From Clostridiales bacterium (GTDB taxonomy: Bacteria; Bacillota; Clostridia; Caldicoprobacterales; DTU083): DNA of 64,000 bases. Position 1 is the stretch's first letter. The number at the start of each line of letters is the position of its first letter. The stretch covers positions 62,001 to 126,000 of the forward strand of contig DUSN01000101.1 of the NCBI GenBank assembly GCA_012842605.1. Direction: 5' to 3'. A model generated the notes under the pieces. The model saw nothing but the letters and a program-made list of their open reading frames with translations, was not told where the DNA came from and searched no databases. Shown piece by piece: positions 28,173 through 39,185 of this stretch. Position numbers and translations under genes: made by a program.

Positions 28173-28258
28173 TCATGAAGCAGAATTCGGAATATGAGGA
28201 CCTGTCAATGATGAACAAGGAGTTGTATCATATTCACTACTAGTCATGCAAGCATTAA

Positions 28259-29830
<1,572 letters not shown>

Positions 29831-29924
29831 AAACAGCATAACTGCGCCCTTGAGTTTGGAAGGCACTTTCAGCTATAAGCATTGCCTGTGGTTCTATATG
29901 TAACTTGAGCGGGAGGCGGTAAAT

Positions 29925-32249
29925 GTGCTTAATCTAAGTGCAGGAAAAAATATTTCAAAATCCAGGGTAATATTTACATACTTCATTACTTATCTGATTA
30001 TTATTACAGTCTTGTTTTTGGTGATTGGGAGCTTCTCATACTCAAAACTCATCAAAACTGAACGGGAAAAAGCCAGAATGGAGCTTGAACAAACAGTAAA
30101 CAGAGTTGTAGAGGTGATGGATACCAACCTGCGTGATGTTATCACTTTACAGTCTTCATTTTATATAGATACGGATGTATCGCGCCTGCGTAAACTGGAT
30201 GCAAACTTTAAGCCCAAGGAGTTTATGAGGTTCCTGGGGGTATCGGAGAAGTTGTCAAAATATACATCTACCAGCCAGTTTTTAGACAGAATAACATTAT
30301 ATTTTCATTATAATCAGCTTTTTATCGCTTCAGATATGCTGGACAGCCGCCCTGAAGTATTTTACAAGCTGAAGTTTCCTGAAGAGAAGGTTTCATATAA
30401 GCAATGGCGGAATGAAGTGATGAAACATAAGAGCAGCGTGTTCTATGTCAAAGGTGACTCAAACGATGGTTATGTTAATCTCTATTACCGTTTGCCTATA
30501 TTGGATCCGCTGAAAGGCGTTACCATAATAACAGGCATTAAGGTGGGCGAGCTGATAAAAAGCCTCGGTGTAAACGAATTATACAATGACTCAGCATTGG
30601 TTATTACAGACAGCGAAGGCAACATATTGTATTCAAGCAGTGATTCGGCAAAGGAACTAATAAATTTGGCAGAATCAACCGGAGAAAGTCCATATACTAC
30701 ATTAGACGGGTATGAATGGTCTTCAAAAAAGCTGTACCTGCTGAACTGGAAAGTCAGCTACTTTGTTTCCAGGGATGATATATATACGAACAGCAGAAGA
30801 ACACGGACAAGCATACTTGGTTTATATTCTCTGGTACTTGTTTCATCACTTATCCTGGCCATGCTGTTTTCCAAAAAAATGTCTGATCCGGTAGAGTCAT
30901 TGCTTAACCTGGTTAACAGGTGGGGCAAGCATAACCGATTAGCAGAGAATATATCAGAAAACAGGGGAATTTTCTCATATAACAATTACCTGTACTATGT
31001 ACTGCGTCGGGTATCTGACATGTCAAATGACTATATGCAGCTCAGGACGAGATTTGCCGAATACCAGAAAACTTCCCGGGAAGCTTTTTATAACAGGCTC
31101 CTGAAAGGTGAAGTAATATCTGAGGATGAGCTAAGAACGATAGAAGAGGATTCAATACTGAACTTTAAGTACTATACAGTTGCCATAGCACGGCTGATTT
31201 CTTATGACAGCAAATCAATTAATGTGGCTATGTTCGCTGCTTCAGAGACATTTTCCAGCATGCGTGAGGGTGGTTACTACTTTTGTAAGACTGCCTATGA
31301 CAGATTTACTGTTATCATTTGCAGGAACTCATATTCGGACCGGAAAGAAATTGAAAATGCCATAGAATTCCTTATGAGCAATATCAATTTTGATCCGCTT
31401 GTCTCAGTAAGATGGGGTATTGGGGATACAGTACTGACTTATGATCAGATTTTCGTTTCATACAGAAATGCAGAACTGGCATTGCATAATATGAATGTGC
31501 TGGACAGCGATGTTATATTATGGTACAGCAATATAGACAAAAACAAAAACCAGTTGACATACAACTTTGAAGATGCCCAGCGAATTTACTCACTAATATG
31601 CAATGGCAATTCGGAAGCGGCTGTTCAAACCATAAGAAAGCTTGTGGACAGAAACAGGGAAGTGCTGCAGGCTTCTAAAGGCCAGCGGGCCAGGTTTATA
31701 TCCATGATATCGGAAACTATACTGCTGTCGGTGTCAAAGTTTGCCAGCCTGGACAATCAGCTTGAGAATGAAATAGAGCAAGTTTTGAGAGTAATGAAAA
31801 GAGCTGAGAGTATAGACTCTATCATAAACTGCATATCGTTAGCCATAAGTAAGCTTTCTTCATTTGTAAATACCCGAAACAACAGCAATAATCAGCGCCT
31901 GGTTGCTAAAATAAAGAAATATATAGATGAAAACTACAGTGATCCAAACTTGAGTCTGACTTCAATAGCCCTGTCCATGCGTCTTTCAGAGAGCTACATT
32001 TCCGGTTTCTTTAAGCAGAATAACGGTATCAACATCCAGCATTACATTGAACAAAAGCGAATGACAAAGGCAGTTGAACTGCTTACTAAAACAGACCTTG
32101 CCATAGCAGAGGTTGTAAATCTAATAGGCTACAATAATATAAATACATTCTACAAGGCTTTTAAGCGCTGCTATAAAATGACACCGAAGGAATGCAGGGA
32201 GAGCGGGAACATAGCTTGCCGTATAGATAACATAGCAAATCAGGCATGA
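29925..32249 (+). CDS. AraC-family regulator with membrane-bound extracellular sensor (YesN-like)
   Basis: 774 residues. Helix 1 (about 18-38) and helix 2 (about 295-316) bracket an extracellular sensor of about 255 residues. The cytoplasmic part has a linker of about 340 residues and ends in an AraC double helix-turn-helix (about 662-760, with LSESYISGFFKQNNG and IGYNNINTFYKAFKR). GTG start at 29925 after GGGAGGCGG. Such one-component regulators are common beside LplABC-type sugar importers in Clostridia and Paenibacillus. The nearby convergent importer (32.8-36.5 kb) and upstream GH51/GH43 genes are the likely targets. Confidence 0.88.
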   Translation: MLNLSAGKNISKSRVIFTYFITYLIIITVLFLVIGSFSYSKLIKTEREKARMELEQTVNRVVEVMDTNLRDVITLQSSFYIDTDVSRLRKLDANFKPKEFMRFLGVSEKLSKYTSTSQFLDRITLYFHYNQLFIASDMLDSRPEVFYKLKFPEEKVSYKQWRNEVMKHKSSVFYVKGDSNDGYVNLYYRLPILDPLKGVTIITGIKVGELIKSLGVNELYNDSALVITDSEGNILYSSSDSAKELINLAESTGESPYTTLDGYEWSSKKLYLLNWKVSYFVSRDDIYTNSRRTRTSILGLYSLVLVSSLILAMLFSKKMSDPVESLLNLVNRWGKHNRLAENISENRGIFSYNNYLYYVLRRVSDMSNDYMQLRTRFAEYQKTSREAFYNRLLKGEVISEDELRTIEEDSILNFKYYTVAIARLISYDSKSINVAMFAASETFSSMREGGYYFCKTAYDRFTVIICRNSYSDRKEIENAIEFLMSNINFDPLVSVRWGIGDTVLTYDQIFVSYRNAELALHNMNVLDSDVILWYSNIDKNKNQLTYNFEDAQRIYSLICNGNSEAAVQTIRKLVDRNREVLQASKGQRARFISMISETILLSVSKFASLDNQLENEIEQVLRVMKRAESIDSIINCISLAISKLSSFVNTRNNSNNQRLVAKIKKYIDENYSDPNLSLTSIALSMRLSESYISGFFKQNNGINIQHYIEQKRMTKAVELLTKTDLAIAEVVNLIGYNNINTFYKAFKRCYKMTPKECRESGNIACRIDNIANQA

Positions 32250-32250
32250 T

Positions 32251-32625
32251 TTGAAAAAATTGGCCTTCCTATTTGAAGGCAGAATACTATACGCTATTTC
32301 GGACTATTATAACGTCTCTGCCAGAGTCTTCGCACTCAGGCTTCCCAAAGAGGAAGCATTAGAATAACAGGTTTCCGGGCAAGGGGGGATTTCTGCCGGT
32401 AAAGCCGGCCCTCTTGCTTTTTTGTACCTGTTCATAGTGGTCATCACTATCAATTCCGGTCTCATGTATCAGGCACAAGGTCCCGCCTTCGCTCATCTGG
32501 AATGGCTCGGCAGTGGTTGGACTTGCTTCATTTAATTCGGCGGAAACCTATGAAAAGCTGACCTATATAGGAGATACGATGATCCCGTTGATTTAACATA
32601 TAAGCTCACCAAGATTTCCGACTAA
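32251..32625 (+). pseudogene. Decayed gene remnant, probably a membrane protein
   Basis: Right after the AraC stop, one frame reads from a TTG at 32251 for 38 codons to a TAA (32365). It resumes in the same frame with a hydrophobic, protein-like stretch (GPLAFLYLFIVVITINSG) up to TAA at 32533. A shifted frame continues with SFNSAETYEKLTYIGDT, and another shift with DDPVDLTYKLTKISD and a stop at 32623. Three coding-like pieces joined by one stop and two frameshifts suggest a dead gene. I cannot name the family; a transporter is a guess from the hydrophobic piece. Confidence 0.45.
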
Positions 32626-32643
32626 CATGAAGTATTATATAGA

Positions 32644-32690
32644 AAGAACCAGCCATACCAAGCAAGTACGCTTGAGTATGGCTGATTCTT
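32644..32690. terminator. Bidirectional terminator between remnant and importer operon
   Basis: Arms AGCCATAC(C)AAGC and GCTTGAGTATGGCT (one bulge), flanked by AAGAACC / GATTCTT, which extend the stem. It is A-rich on the left and T-rich on the right, so it can end the minus-strand operon and any plus-strand transcript. Confidence 0.6.
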
Positions 32691-32779
32691 ATTGCCCTGC
32701 TTGAAACTGTCCACAATTTTCTTCGTAAGTCCCTTTGTGAACACTCCTAATAGAGGGCTCTTTTCTCATAGTGATTTAA

Positions 32780-34525
32780 TTAGTTATTGCCTTCAGCATC
32801 CAGCCGAGCCTGTACTATGGAGATATATTCTTCATAGTTCAACGCTTTCAGCTCATCGAGATAAGCCTGCCACTGCGCATCATCAAATGGGTCTCTTACG
32901 CCGGTTACAAACTCAGCCAGAGAGTTGCGGACATAAGACTGCAGGTCTGTGTTAATCTCAGAGAGTCTCCTTGCATCTTCAGCTGTGAAGAACATCTTAT
33001 TGTTGTAACACATTTCAATCGGAGGCTTGTAAGGAGCATAGTACTTCTCTGTAGCGTTCCACAAGTATTGCTGCAGTTCATAAGGATCGTCGCCCTTAAC
33101 ACCGTTGTTGTCGAAATCGTTGTAGGTTGGTCCAATTTCGTTCCAGTGAGAGGAGTTGATCTTGCCCCACGGCAGTACAGGGATATAGGTAGCAGGTTTG
33201 CCGTCAATACCCATTGCGCCTTCTTCGGGGATGAGGTAGTCAACACCGGGTTCACCAAGGCGGTTTCTCATGGAAACTTCACGTGAATACATATAATCAG
33301 CGAATCTGAAAGCTACTTCAGGGTTCTTGCAGGCTTTGGTGATAACAAACTCATTGGGATAGTAACTGCCGAAAGGATCATAGTATGTGTACTGAACACC
33401 CTGTGGTCCCTTCAGAGGAGCAAGAGGAGCATACTCTCTGACTCTTTCTCCGTCCATTGGTGCCCAAATGAATGTGCCGCCGCCGGTAGCAAGACCAACA
33501 AGAGCGATTTCTTCATTGTCAAATAACTGCTGCAGCTGAGAGTTTTCCTGAGTATAGGAAGCCGGATCCAGCAAACCTTCAATAGCGCAAAGCTGATGCA
33601 TGTACTTCAGGCCTTCACGGTAAGCATCCTTATCATAGCAAGCTTCGAATTTGCCTTTGTCAATGTAGTAGGGAGTACCTCTGCTGTACTTGAGGAAGGA
33701 ATTCAATATATATTCTTCAGGATATGCAGCCCAGCCGGTGGTAGAGCCCATGAAAGCAATTTCATCAGCCTTGCCGTTGCCGTTGGGGTCGTCGTTCTTG
33801 AATGCTCTTAAAACTTCAATGAGTTCATCAGTTGTAGTAGGTGTTTTAAGTCCAAGGTTATCCAGCCATTTCTGGTTGATCCATGCACGGCGGGACATAG
33901 AGTTTGGTTCGGATAATACTACCTTGGGCAGGGAGTATTCATGACCGTCAGGCAGCTTCATCATCTGTTCGATGAGGGGATCCTGTTCACGTCTCTCGGC
34001 ATACCAGTATGCGAGATGTTCAATCATGTCATCCAGGCGCAGGAATACACCCTGATCTGCCATATCAGAAATTACTTCATTTGTCAGACCGGAAGGAATC
34101 ATAAAGATGTCAGGCAGATCAACCTGGGTGGAAAGCAGCAGGTTAACGCGCTGAGAAGCATCCTGAGAGGGAACAAGCACCCATTCAATGTTAACGCCGG
34201 TCTGCTCTTCCATAAACTTGGTCATCTTGTTATTGTCATAGTCCTCAACATTTTCATGTTTTACATGTAAAATGGTGAGGGTTACGGGTTCCTTCACAAT
34301 GGGCAGTTCACCCGGTTTTGTGACAGAAACACCGCCGAAAGCAGATTTAATAAGTCCGTCTTCACCCGGGGTGTACAGAGGGGTCTCATCTCCACCGCTA
34401 CTTGGTGCAGGTGCTGCGGTTGTTGGTGTAGCTGTGGGTTTTGTGGAAGTATCGTCACTTGAACATGCAGTCATCAGTGTCAGGATCATGACAATACTCA
34501 GAATAAGCGCAAAAAGCTTCTTCAT
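32780..34525 (-). CDS. Oligosaccharide ABC transporter, solute-binding lipoprotein (LplA-like)
   Basis: 581 residues. Lipoprotein signal with lipobox LMTAC and lipid Cys21, then a Thr/Pro/Ser-rich linker. The body is a large family 1 extracellular binding protein of the LplA type (VTLTILHVKHENVEDYDNN; RRAWINQKWLDNLGLKTPTTTDEL). ATG after AAAGGAGG. Third gene of the minus-strand permease-permease-binding protein operon. LplA-type proteins bind oligosaccharides or uronate-containing sugars; the hemicellulase neighbours suggest xylan or arabinan oligomers. Energy would come from a shared ATPase encoded elsewhere. Confidence 0.88.
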   Translation of the reverse strand: MKKLFALILSIVMILTLMTACSSDDTSTKPTATPTTAAPAPSSGGDETPLYTPGEDGLIKSAFGGVSVTKPGELPIVKEPVTLTILHVKHENVEDYDNNKMTKFMEEQTGVNIEWVLVPSQDASQRVNLLLSTQVDLPDIFMIPSGLTNEVISDMADQGVFLRLDDMIEHLAYWYAERREQDPLIEQMMKLPDGHEYSLPKVVLSEPNSMSRRAWINQKWLDNLGLKTPTTTDELIEVLRAFKNDDPNGNGKADEIAFMGSTTGWAAYPEEYILNSFLKYSRGTPYYIDKGKFEACYDKDAYREGLKYMHQLCAIEGLLDPASYTQENSQLQQLFDNEEIALVGLATGGGTFIWAPMDGERVREYAPLAPLKGPQGVQYTYYDPFGSYYPNEFVITKACKNPEVAFRFADYMYSREVSMRNRLGEPGVDYLIPEEGAMGIDGKPATYIPVLPWGKINSSHWNEIGPTYNDFDNNGVKGDDPYELQQYLWNATEKYYAPYKPPIEMCYNNKMFFTAEDARRLSEINTDLQSYVRNSLAEFVTGVRDPFDDAQWQAYLDELKALNYEEYISIVQARLDAEGNN

Positions 34526-34608
34526 AATGTTTCCTCCTTTTATTTTTATTTGTCAGGCACGGTTATGTGCCTGTTTCAAATCTTAATTCCAAAGGCGGCA
34601 AACAGTGT

Positions 34609-35529
34609 TTAGCCTTTTACAGCTCCTATCATTACACCTTTTACAAAGTATTTGGCGACAAAGGGATAAGCTATCATGAATGGTACACTTGCTACGACTA
34701 TGACAGAGTACTTCAGCAGTTGTGCCATACCCTGTTTTGCCTGATACAGCAGCGGGTCTGCTATAATTTCATTTACCTGATTGAGGATGAGTATGTCACG
34801 AAGAACAATCTGAAGCGGGTACTTGGATTCATCAGATATGTACAGGAAAGCCTGAAAATAGGAGTTCCAGTGTCCAAGACCATAGTACAGCACAAGTACT
34901 GCAATTATTGCCTTTGACAAAGGCATTACTACCTGGACGATATACCTGATCTGGCTTATGCCGTCTATCTGAGATGCTTCATACAGTTCCTCAGGTATAG
35001 TGGTTTCAAAGAAAGTACGGCAGATAATTACGTTAAATACATTCAGGGCTACCGGTATGATCATAACTGCACGAGTGTTTATAAGTCCAAGCTTGGATGT
35101 TAGCAGGTATGAAGGAATCAGGCCGCCGTTAAACAGCATTGTGAAAGTAAACAGGAAGGATAAAATTCTTCGACCCGGCAGATTTCTACGGGAAAGCGGA
35201 TAAGCCGCAGCAACAGTCATTATAATATTCACCGTTGTGCCCACAACGGTATAAAAAATTGTATTGGCAAAGCCGGTAACAATGGCCTTGTGGCTGAAAA
35301 CTTCCTCAAAACCTTTCAGGGAAAAGTCTACAGGAAACAGAACTACCAGACCTTTTGACACAGCTGTAGGGGATGAGAATGCAGAACTTAATACATACAT
35401 CAGCGGGTAGAACACTATCAGAGCTGCCAGCAGCAAAAGTCCGTCATTTACGATATAAAACACTCTATCCTCAAATGATTGCTTGGGTTTGTTCTTGCTC
35501 TTTCTTTTTATTGCCTGAATGTTTGTCAT
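34609..35529 (-). CDS. Carbohydrate ABC transporter permease (LplC-like)
   Basis: 306 residues with six predicted helices and the EAA-type coupling loop EASQIDGISQIRYIVQVVMPLSKA. The C terminus (YPFVAKYFVKGVMIGAVKG) is typical of LplC permeases that pair with LplB and LplA. Sits between the LplB-like and binding-protein genes. ATG with AGGGAGAA upstream. Confidence 0.9.
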   Translation of the reverse strand: MTNIQAIKRKSKNKPKQSFEDRVFYIVNDGLLLLAALIVFYPLMYVLSSAFSSPTAVSKGLVVLFPVDFSLKGFEEVFSHKAIVTGFANTIFYTVVGTTVNIIMTVAAAYPLSRRNLPGRRILSFLFTFTMLFNGGLIPSYLLTSKLGLINTRAVMIIPVALNVFNVIICRTFFETTIPEELYEASQIDGISQIRYIVQVVMPLSKAIIAVLVLYYGLGHWNSYFQAFLYISDESKYPLQIVLRDILILNQVNEIIADPLLYQAKQGMAQLLKYSVIVVASVPFMIAYPFVAKYFVKGVMIGAVKG

Positions 35530-35560
35530 TTCTATATTCTCCCTTCAACCATTGCTCTTG

Positions 35561-36535
35561 TTACCATAAACTCGTTTCATTAATTCTTGCATTTATATAG
35601 TTAACTATTGATATAAGCACAAGATTAATTATAGAGTTAAACAATCCTATTGCGGCAGAGTATGAGTAATCGGGAGCAGCAGCGGCAAGACCGGTTCTGT
35701 ACACATAGGTTGAAATAATTTCGGAAGCGCCTCTGTTAAGATCATTTTGCATGAGGAATGCCTTTTCAAAACCGACATTCATAATGTTGCCCATTCTAAG
35801 AGTAAGCATGATTGCAATTGTAGGCAGTATACCAGGCAAGTCAATATGCCACATGCGTTTGAAACGGTTTGCGCCGTCTACCAGTGCTGCTTCATGCAGA
35901 CCCGGATCTATGGATGACAGAGCAGACAAGTATATGATGGCGGTCCATCCTGTGCCTTGCCATATGTTGGACCATACATATATGTGCCTGAAATACCCAG
36001 GCTTGCCCATAAAATCTATTTCAGTACCACCAAGAGCTCTTATGAAGTGGTTAACAACGCCTACTTTAGGGGAAAGGAACTGAATTAAAATGCCAACCAT
36101 TACTACTGTTGAGATAAAGTAGGGCATGTATGTAATAATTTGTACAAACTTTTTGAACTTCGGCTTAAGGCAGTTATTAAGAAGTATTGCAAGAATTATT
36201 GGGAAGGGAAATCCTGCTATGAGATCATACAGGCTGATGGCAAGAGTGTTTCCAACTACTCTTTCAAAATTATAGCTTTTGAAGAATTTTATAAAGTTGT
36301 CCAAACCAACCCATGGACTGCCGAAGATTCCTTTTAATGGGGTGAATTTCCTAAAGGCAATCTGTACACCATACATGGGATAATAGCAAAATATTAGTAA
36401 CCATATTAAGGGAAGAGCTATGATTAAATATAATTCCCAGTTAAGCTTAATTCTTCGGTATAAGCTTTTTCTTTTTTTTGCATTTAAGACCTTCTGCGAT
36501 ATTGCCAGAGCTTCGTTTGTAGTACTGACATTCAT
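35561..36535 (-). CDS. Carbohydrate ABC transporter permease (LplB-like)
   Basis: 324 residues from the ATG at 36533-36535, 7 bases after AAAGGAGTG; a GTG 21 bases further upstream was not chosen. The N terminus has the LplB pattern FCYYPMYGVQIAFRKF with GIFGSPWVGLDNF, and the EAA loop is EAALVDGANRFKRMWHIDLPG. First gene of the minus-strand importer operon, with 31 bases to the LplC gene. Confidence 0.9.
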   Translation of the reverse strand: MNVSTTNEALAISQKVLNAKKRKSLYRRIKLNWELYLIIALPLIWLLIFCYYPMYGVQIAFRKFTPLKGIFGSPWVGLDNFIKFFKSYNFERVVGNTLAISLYDLIAGFPFPIILAILLNNCLKPKFKKFVQIITYMPYFISTVVMVGILIQFLSPKVGVVNHFIRALGGTEIDFMGKPGYFRHIYVWSNIWQGTGWTAIIYLSALSSIDPGLHEAALVDGANRFKRMWHIDLPGILPTIAIMLTLRMGNIMNVGFEKAFLMQNDLNRGASEIISTYVYRTGLAAAAPDYSYSAAIGLFNSIINLVLISIVNYINARINETSLW

Positions 36536-36556
36536 TAACAGGCACTCCTTTATCAC

Positions 36557-36857
36557 AGTCTATTATAAGATCAGGAATAAGAAATGGATTTTATCCTTGG
36601 GATTTGAAGTATTGTCTGTCGACTTAATATTAGAATCCTGGTTGTTTTGTTGTCAATTGGATATTCTTATGATTGGTGGATAACTTTAAGTTTATTTTAT
36701 ATTTTGCTTTAGTTTATTCATTTGCCAGTGTGATTATTTTTAGATAGTAAAAAATTACAATAAATAAATATTTACCTTTGCTATATAAAGAAATAATGGC
36801 AAGAGATATTTAAAAGATAGAGAGTCCAATATGAGAACATATTGGACTCATTACTAC
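36557..36857. other. AT-rich non-coding spacer upstream of the minus-strand importer
   Basis: About 300 bases with no gene-like frame. It holds the presumed promoter of the LplB-LplC-LplA operon (not resolved) and, at its left-facing end, the esterase terminator at 36822-36849. Confidence 0.5.
36822..36849 (-). terminator. Terminator of the minus-strand esterase gene
   Basis: A perfect 12-bp stem GAGTCCAATATG / CATATTGGACTC with a 4-base loop. Read on the minus strand it is followed by TCTATCTTTT. It lies 9 bases past the esterase stop. Confidence 0.78.
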
Positions 36858-38471
36858 CTAACGGCTAAGCTTCGAAAGCCACTCAAAGATAGTTTCTCCG
36901 TTTTCGTCAGTGACTAAGTTATTGTAAACATAATTCCAGGAGTCATGTGCACCATAGTAATAATCACCGTCAAACACGGGCCCTTCTGGATAACGTGCAA
37001 GTTTGGCAATGGCACCGGCATTTATCAGGTTATTGAAAGAGCTGACTTGACCAAATGCAGCAAAGTCGGAGGCGTTACCCACAAGATATACAGGTATTCC
37101 TTTAGCAGCGATTATTGCTGCTTGGTCTTCGCTTAACCAGCCACCGGAGACCAGCATTGCTCCTGCGAAATTGATGCTGTTTTCTGTTTCAGAAGTAATC
37201 AGTGGTGTCACCATACCGGTACCCATTGAAAGGCCGCCGACTATTATTCTGTCAGGATCAATATAATTTTCAGCTACAACTTGTCTGATTAAGGCTTCCA
37301 TATCATCTAATCTATGTGAACCCCAACCAGAGGTAGTAGATTGCGGGGCAAGCACGTATGCGCCACCCATGGCTGACTGGAACTCCTGATCAGCAAAAGC
37401 AAGAACTCTGTTGCCTACAAGATTTGCTCCGGGATTATCTACTGTCACCCCATTAATTTCTTTTGATATATAGCGCTCGCCTGTTCCATGGAACCATACT
37501 ATCAATGGTCTTAAATTATCCGGGCCAGCGTTGTCAGGCCTGTATAATGGGGCTCTGCCGCCGCCTGGCACCTCTATTGAGAGGTCAAAAGCATTAAACA
37601 AGGGGTCATGCCTTATTTCCTTCAGAGCGTATTTCAGTGTTCCGATACCCTTAATAGTTTTTTCCTGATTGATTATGAGCTCAATAGATGCATATGCGTG
37701 ATATCCATCTACTTTATACCAGGAAGCACGAGTCGCAGGAACATCATAGCGGTTTGCTGAAGTCCCGTATGGTTCGGTTCTGGTTCCCCATTCAATGTCA
37801 AGCTTAATATACTGACCGCTGTCAGTTCTGTTGCCATTTGCATCTACAACATATGCGTCCAATATGTTCCATCTGGCCCAATTGTCTTCCAGGACACGAT
37901 CACTCATTTCAGGATCCCATGAATTGGCAGGTCCCTGTACATCGCCGTTTGCTTCGGTTACCCTGGCTATTGCTGAGAAGGTATCCTTATCAATGGCATC
38001 AGTCTTAACAGTGACACCCATGTCGATTATAATTCCGGAGAAATAGTATCCCGGGTTGATGGAGGTCCTAAGTACGTCAAATGTAACTACAGCTGCCGGG
38101 ACGATAACAGTGGTGTTGAGAGTTTTGCCGTTAATCTTTTTTATAGTAAATGTTACATGCTGAATCTTGTCAGTTTGCTCAATTGCAACTTTGAGCGCAC
38201 CGGTTCTCTGTTTATTGCTGTCTATTTTATAAGGAGTAACTGTTACTTCACCATCATTCCCAGTCCAGGTCAGCTGGACCTCGTTATTTGCATTGCCGTT
38301 CCAGCCAACATTGATAATGCCTGAAAACCATCCGTCCTCCGCAGCAAATTCGCCAGCCTCCAGCACATCTACATTGTTGCTGACAGGAATTGAAATGCCG
38401 GCAGCCAATGCAGGCGCTGAAAAAAGGAATACGGTTACCAGTACTGTAATTGGTAATAGCAGTTTTTTCAT
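36858..38471 (-). CDS. Secreted EstA-like esterase
   Basis: 537 residues from the ATG at 38469-38471, which has AAAGGAGG ahead and opens the signal peptide MKKLLLPITVLVTVFLF...ALA. Three parts are visible: an N-terminal beta-rich region (about 25-130), an EstA-type Ig-like domain (about 130-290, SGQYIKLDIEW), and an alpha/beta hydrolase. The hydrolase has LIVWFHGTGER as oxyanion strand, nucleophile Ser415 in GGLSMGTG, and probable His in YYGAHDSW. Related to the esterases at 47408 and 51189, and preceded by a leader resembling the one before 51189. Likely removes acetyl or feruloyl esters from hemicellulose outside the cell; substrate not proven. Confidence 0.82.
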   Translation of the reverse strand: MKKLLLPITVLVTVFLFSAPALAAGISIPVSNNVDVLEAGEFAAEDGWFSGIINVGWNGNANNEVQLTWTGNDGEVTVTPYKIDSNKQRTGALKVAIEQTDKIQHVTFTIKKINGKTLNTTVIVPAAVVTFDVLRTSINPGYYFSGIIIDMGVTVKTDAIDKDTFSAIARVTEANGDVQGPANSWDPEMSDRVLEDNWARWNILDAYVVDANGNRTDSGQYIKLDIEWGTRTEPYGTSANRYDVPATRASWYKVDGYHAYASIELIINQEKTIKGIGTLKYALKEIRHDPLFNAFDLSIEVPGGGRAPLYRPDNAGPDNLRPLIVWFHGTGERYISKEINGVTVDNPGANLVGNRVLAFADQEFQSAMGGAYVLAPQSTTSGWGSHRLDDMEALIRQVVAENYIDPDRIIVGGLSMGTGMVTPLITSETENSINFAGAMLVSGGWLSEDQAAIIAAKGIPVYLVGNASDFAAFGQVSSFNNLINAGAIAKLARYPEGPVFDGDYYYGAHDSWNYVYNNLVTDENGETIFEWLSKLSR

Positions 38472-38604
38472 ATTGATTCCTCCTTTGATTATTAACCCAT
38501 TTACTCTGAGGTTGGGTTTCCTCATTTTCAGCTTTGTTGTTTTCGCACAGCAAGGCTAAGCGACCTCCCCCTGCTTGAGAGGTGATAGTGATCCCTCCTT
38601 TCAT
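38472..38604 (-). other. Leader element / putative short leader ORF before esterase gene (copy 1)
   Basis: On the minus strand an ATG at 38604 opens a frame reading MKGGITITSQAGGGRLALL, then a segment containing NNKAENEETQPQSK. That frame overlaps the esterase start out of frame. The 33-base block at 38532-38500 matches the block at 51122-51154 at about 23 of 33 positions; two differences are synonymous. A hairpin ACCTC/GAGGT (38563-38567 with 38579-38583) lies upstream. It could be a translated leader peptide or a structured 5' UTR; a GGAGG inside the frame could be its ribosome site with a non-ATG start. Confidence 0.45.
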
Positions 38605-39185
38605 GATTGTAGTAAGTAAGCAGTTAGCCTATCTGTATAGCATACGGTGGCATATGAAGGGATTTGCAGCTTGTATTTCAAAATGTTCTGGAATCATAAT
38701 GAGTTGGTAGCCGTAGAGCGATTAGTGCAGGTATGCTGCATTTGATAGTTAAACGGAATCGATCTGCAGTTGAGTCGATTTTATACTAAAGTCCTGTAAA
38801 ATTAACTGTCAATTGGAAATTATTATTGTGGTGTTTATATTGTTGATTGGAAATAATTACTTTGGATTGATAATATTTGTATATATATACAGGATTTAAC
38901 ATAATTTTTATTAATATGTGATTTTTACTACAAATTATAACAAAATTATATTGGAACAAAGTTAGGTGCAAATTAATCAATAAATAAATAATATAAAAAA
39001 TTAAAAAAGAAGTTGAGACGAAGTAATGCCTCGGCTAAAATATAATTGTTAATAGTGCCAAACCAAATTGAATAAACCCTAAGACATATTAATCTTTATC
39101 ATAACTTTGCTCAGACGCATTAAAATCTACTATCTAATGCAGCTTTAAAAGGTTATATATATAAAGAAAGAAGGAGAGAATTGCA
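38605..39185. other. AT-rich divergent intergenic region
   Basis: No gene-like frame. Contains the upstream regions of the minus-strand esterase and the plus-strand GH43 gene. A near direct repeat, ATTGGAAATTATTA / ATTGGAAATAATTA, begins at 38812 and 38846. AAGAAGGAGAG precedes the GH43 start. Promoters could not be assigned confidently. Confidence 0.5.

Noticed and set aside
28164-28206. GACAGGT / ACCTGTC pair between the two GH51 genes
   Set aside because: A short 7-bp stem with a long loop and no T tract; likely chance.
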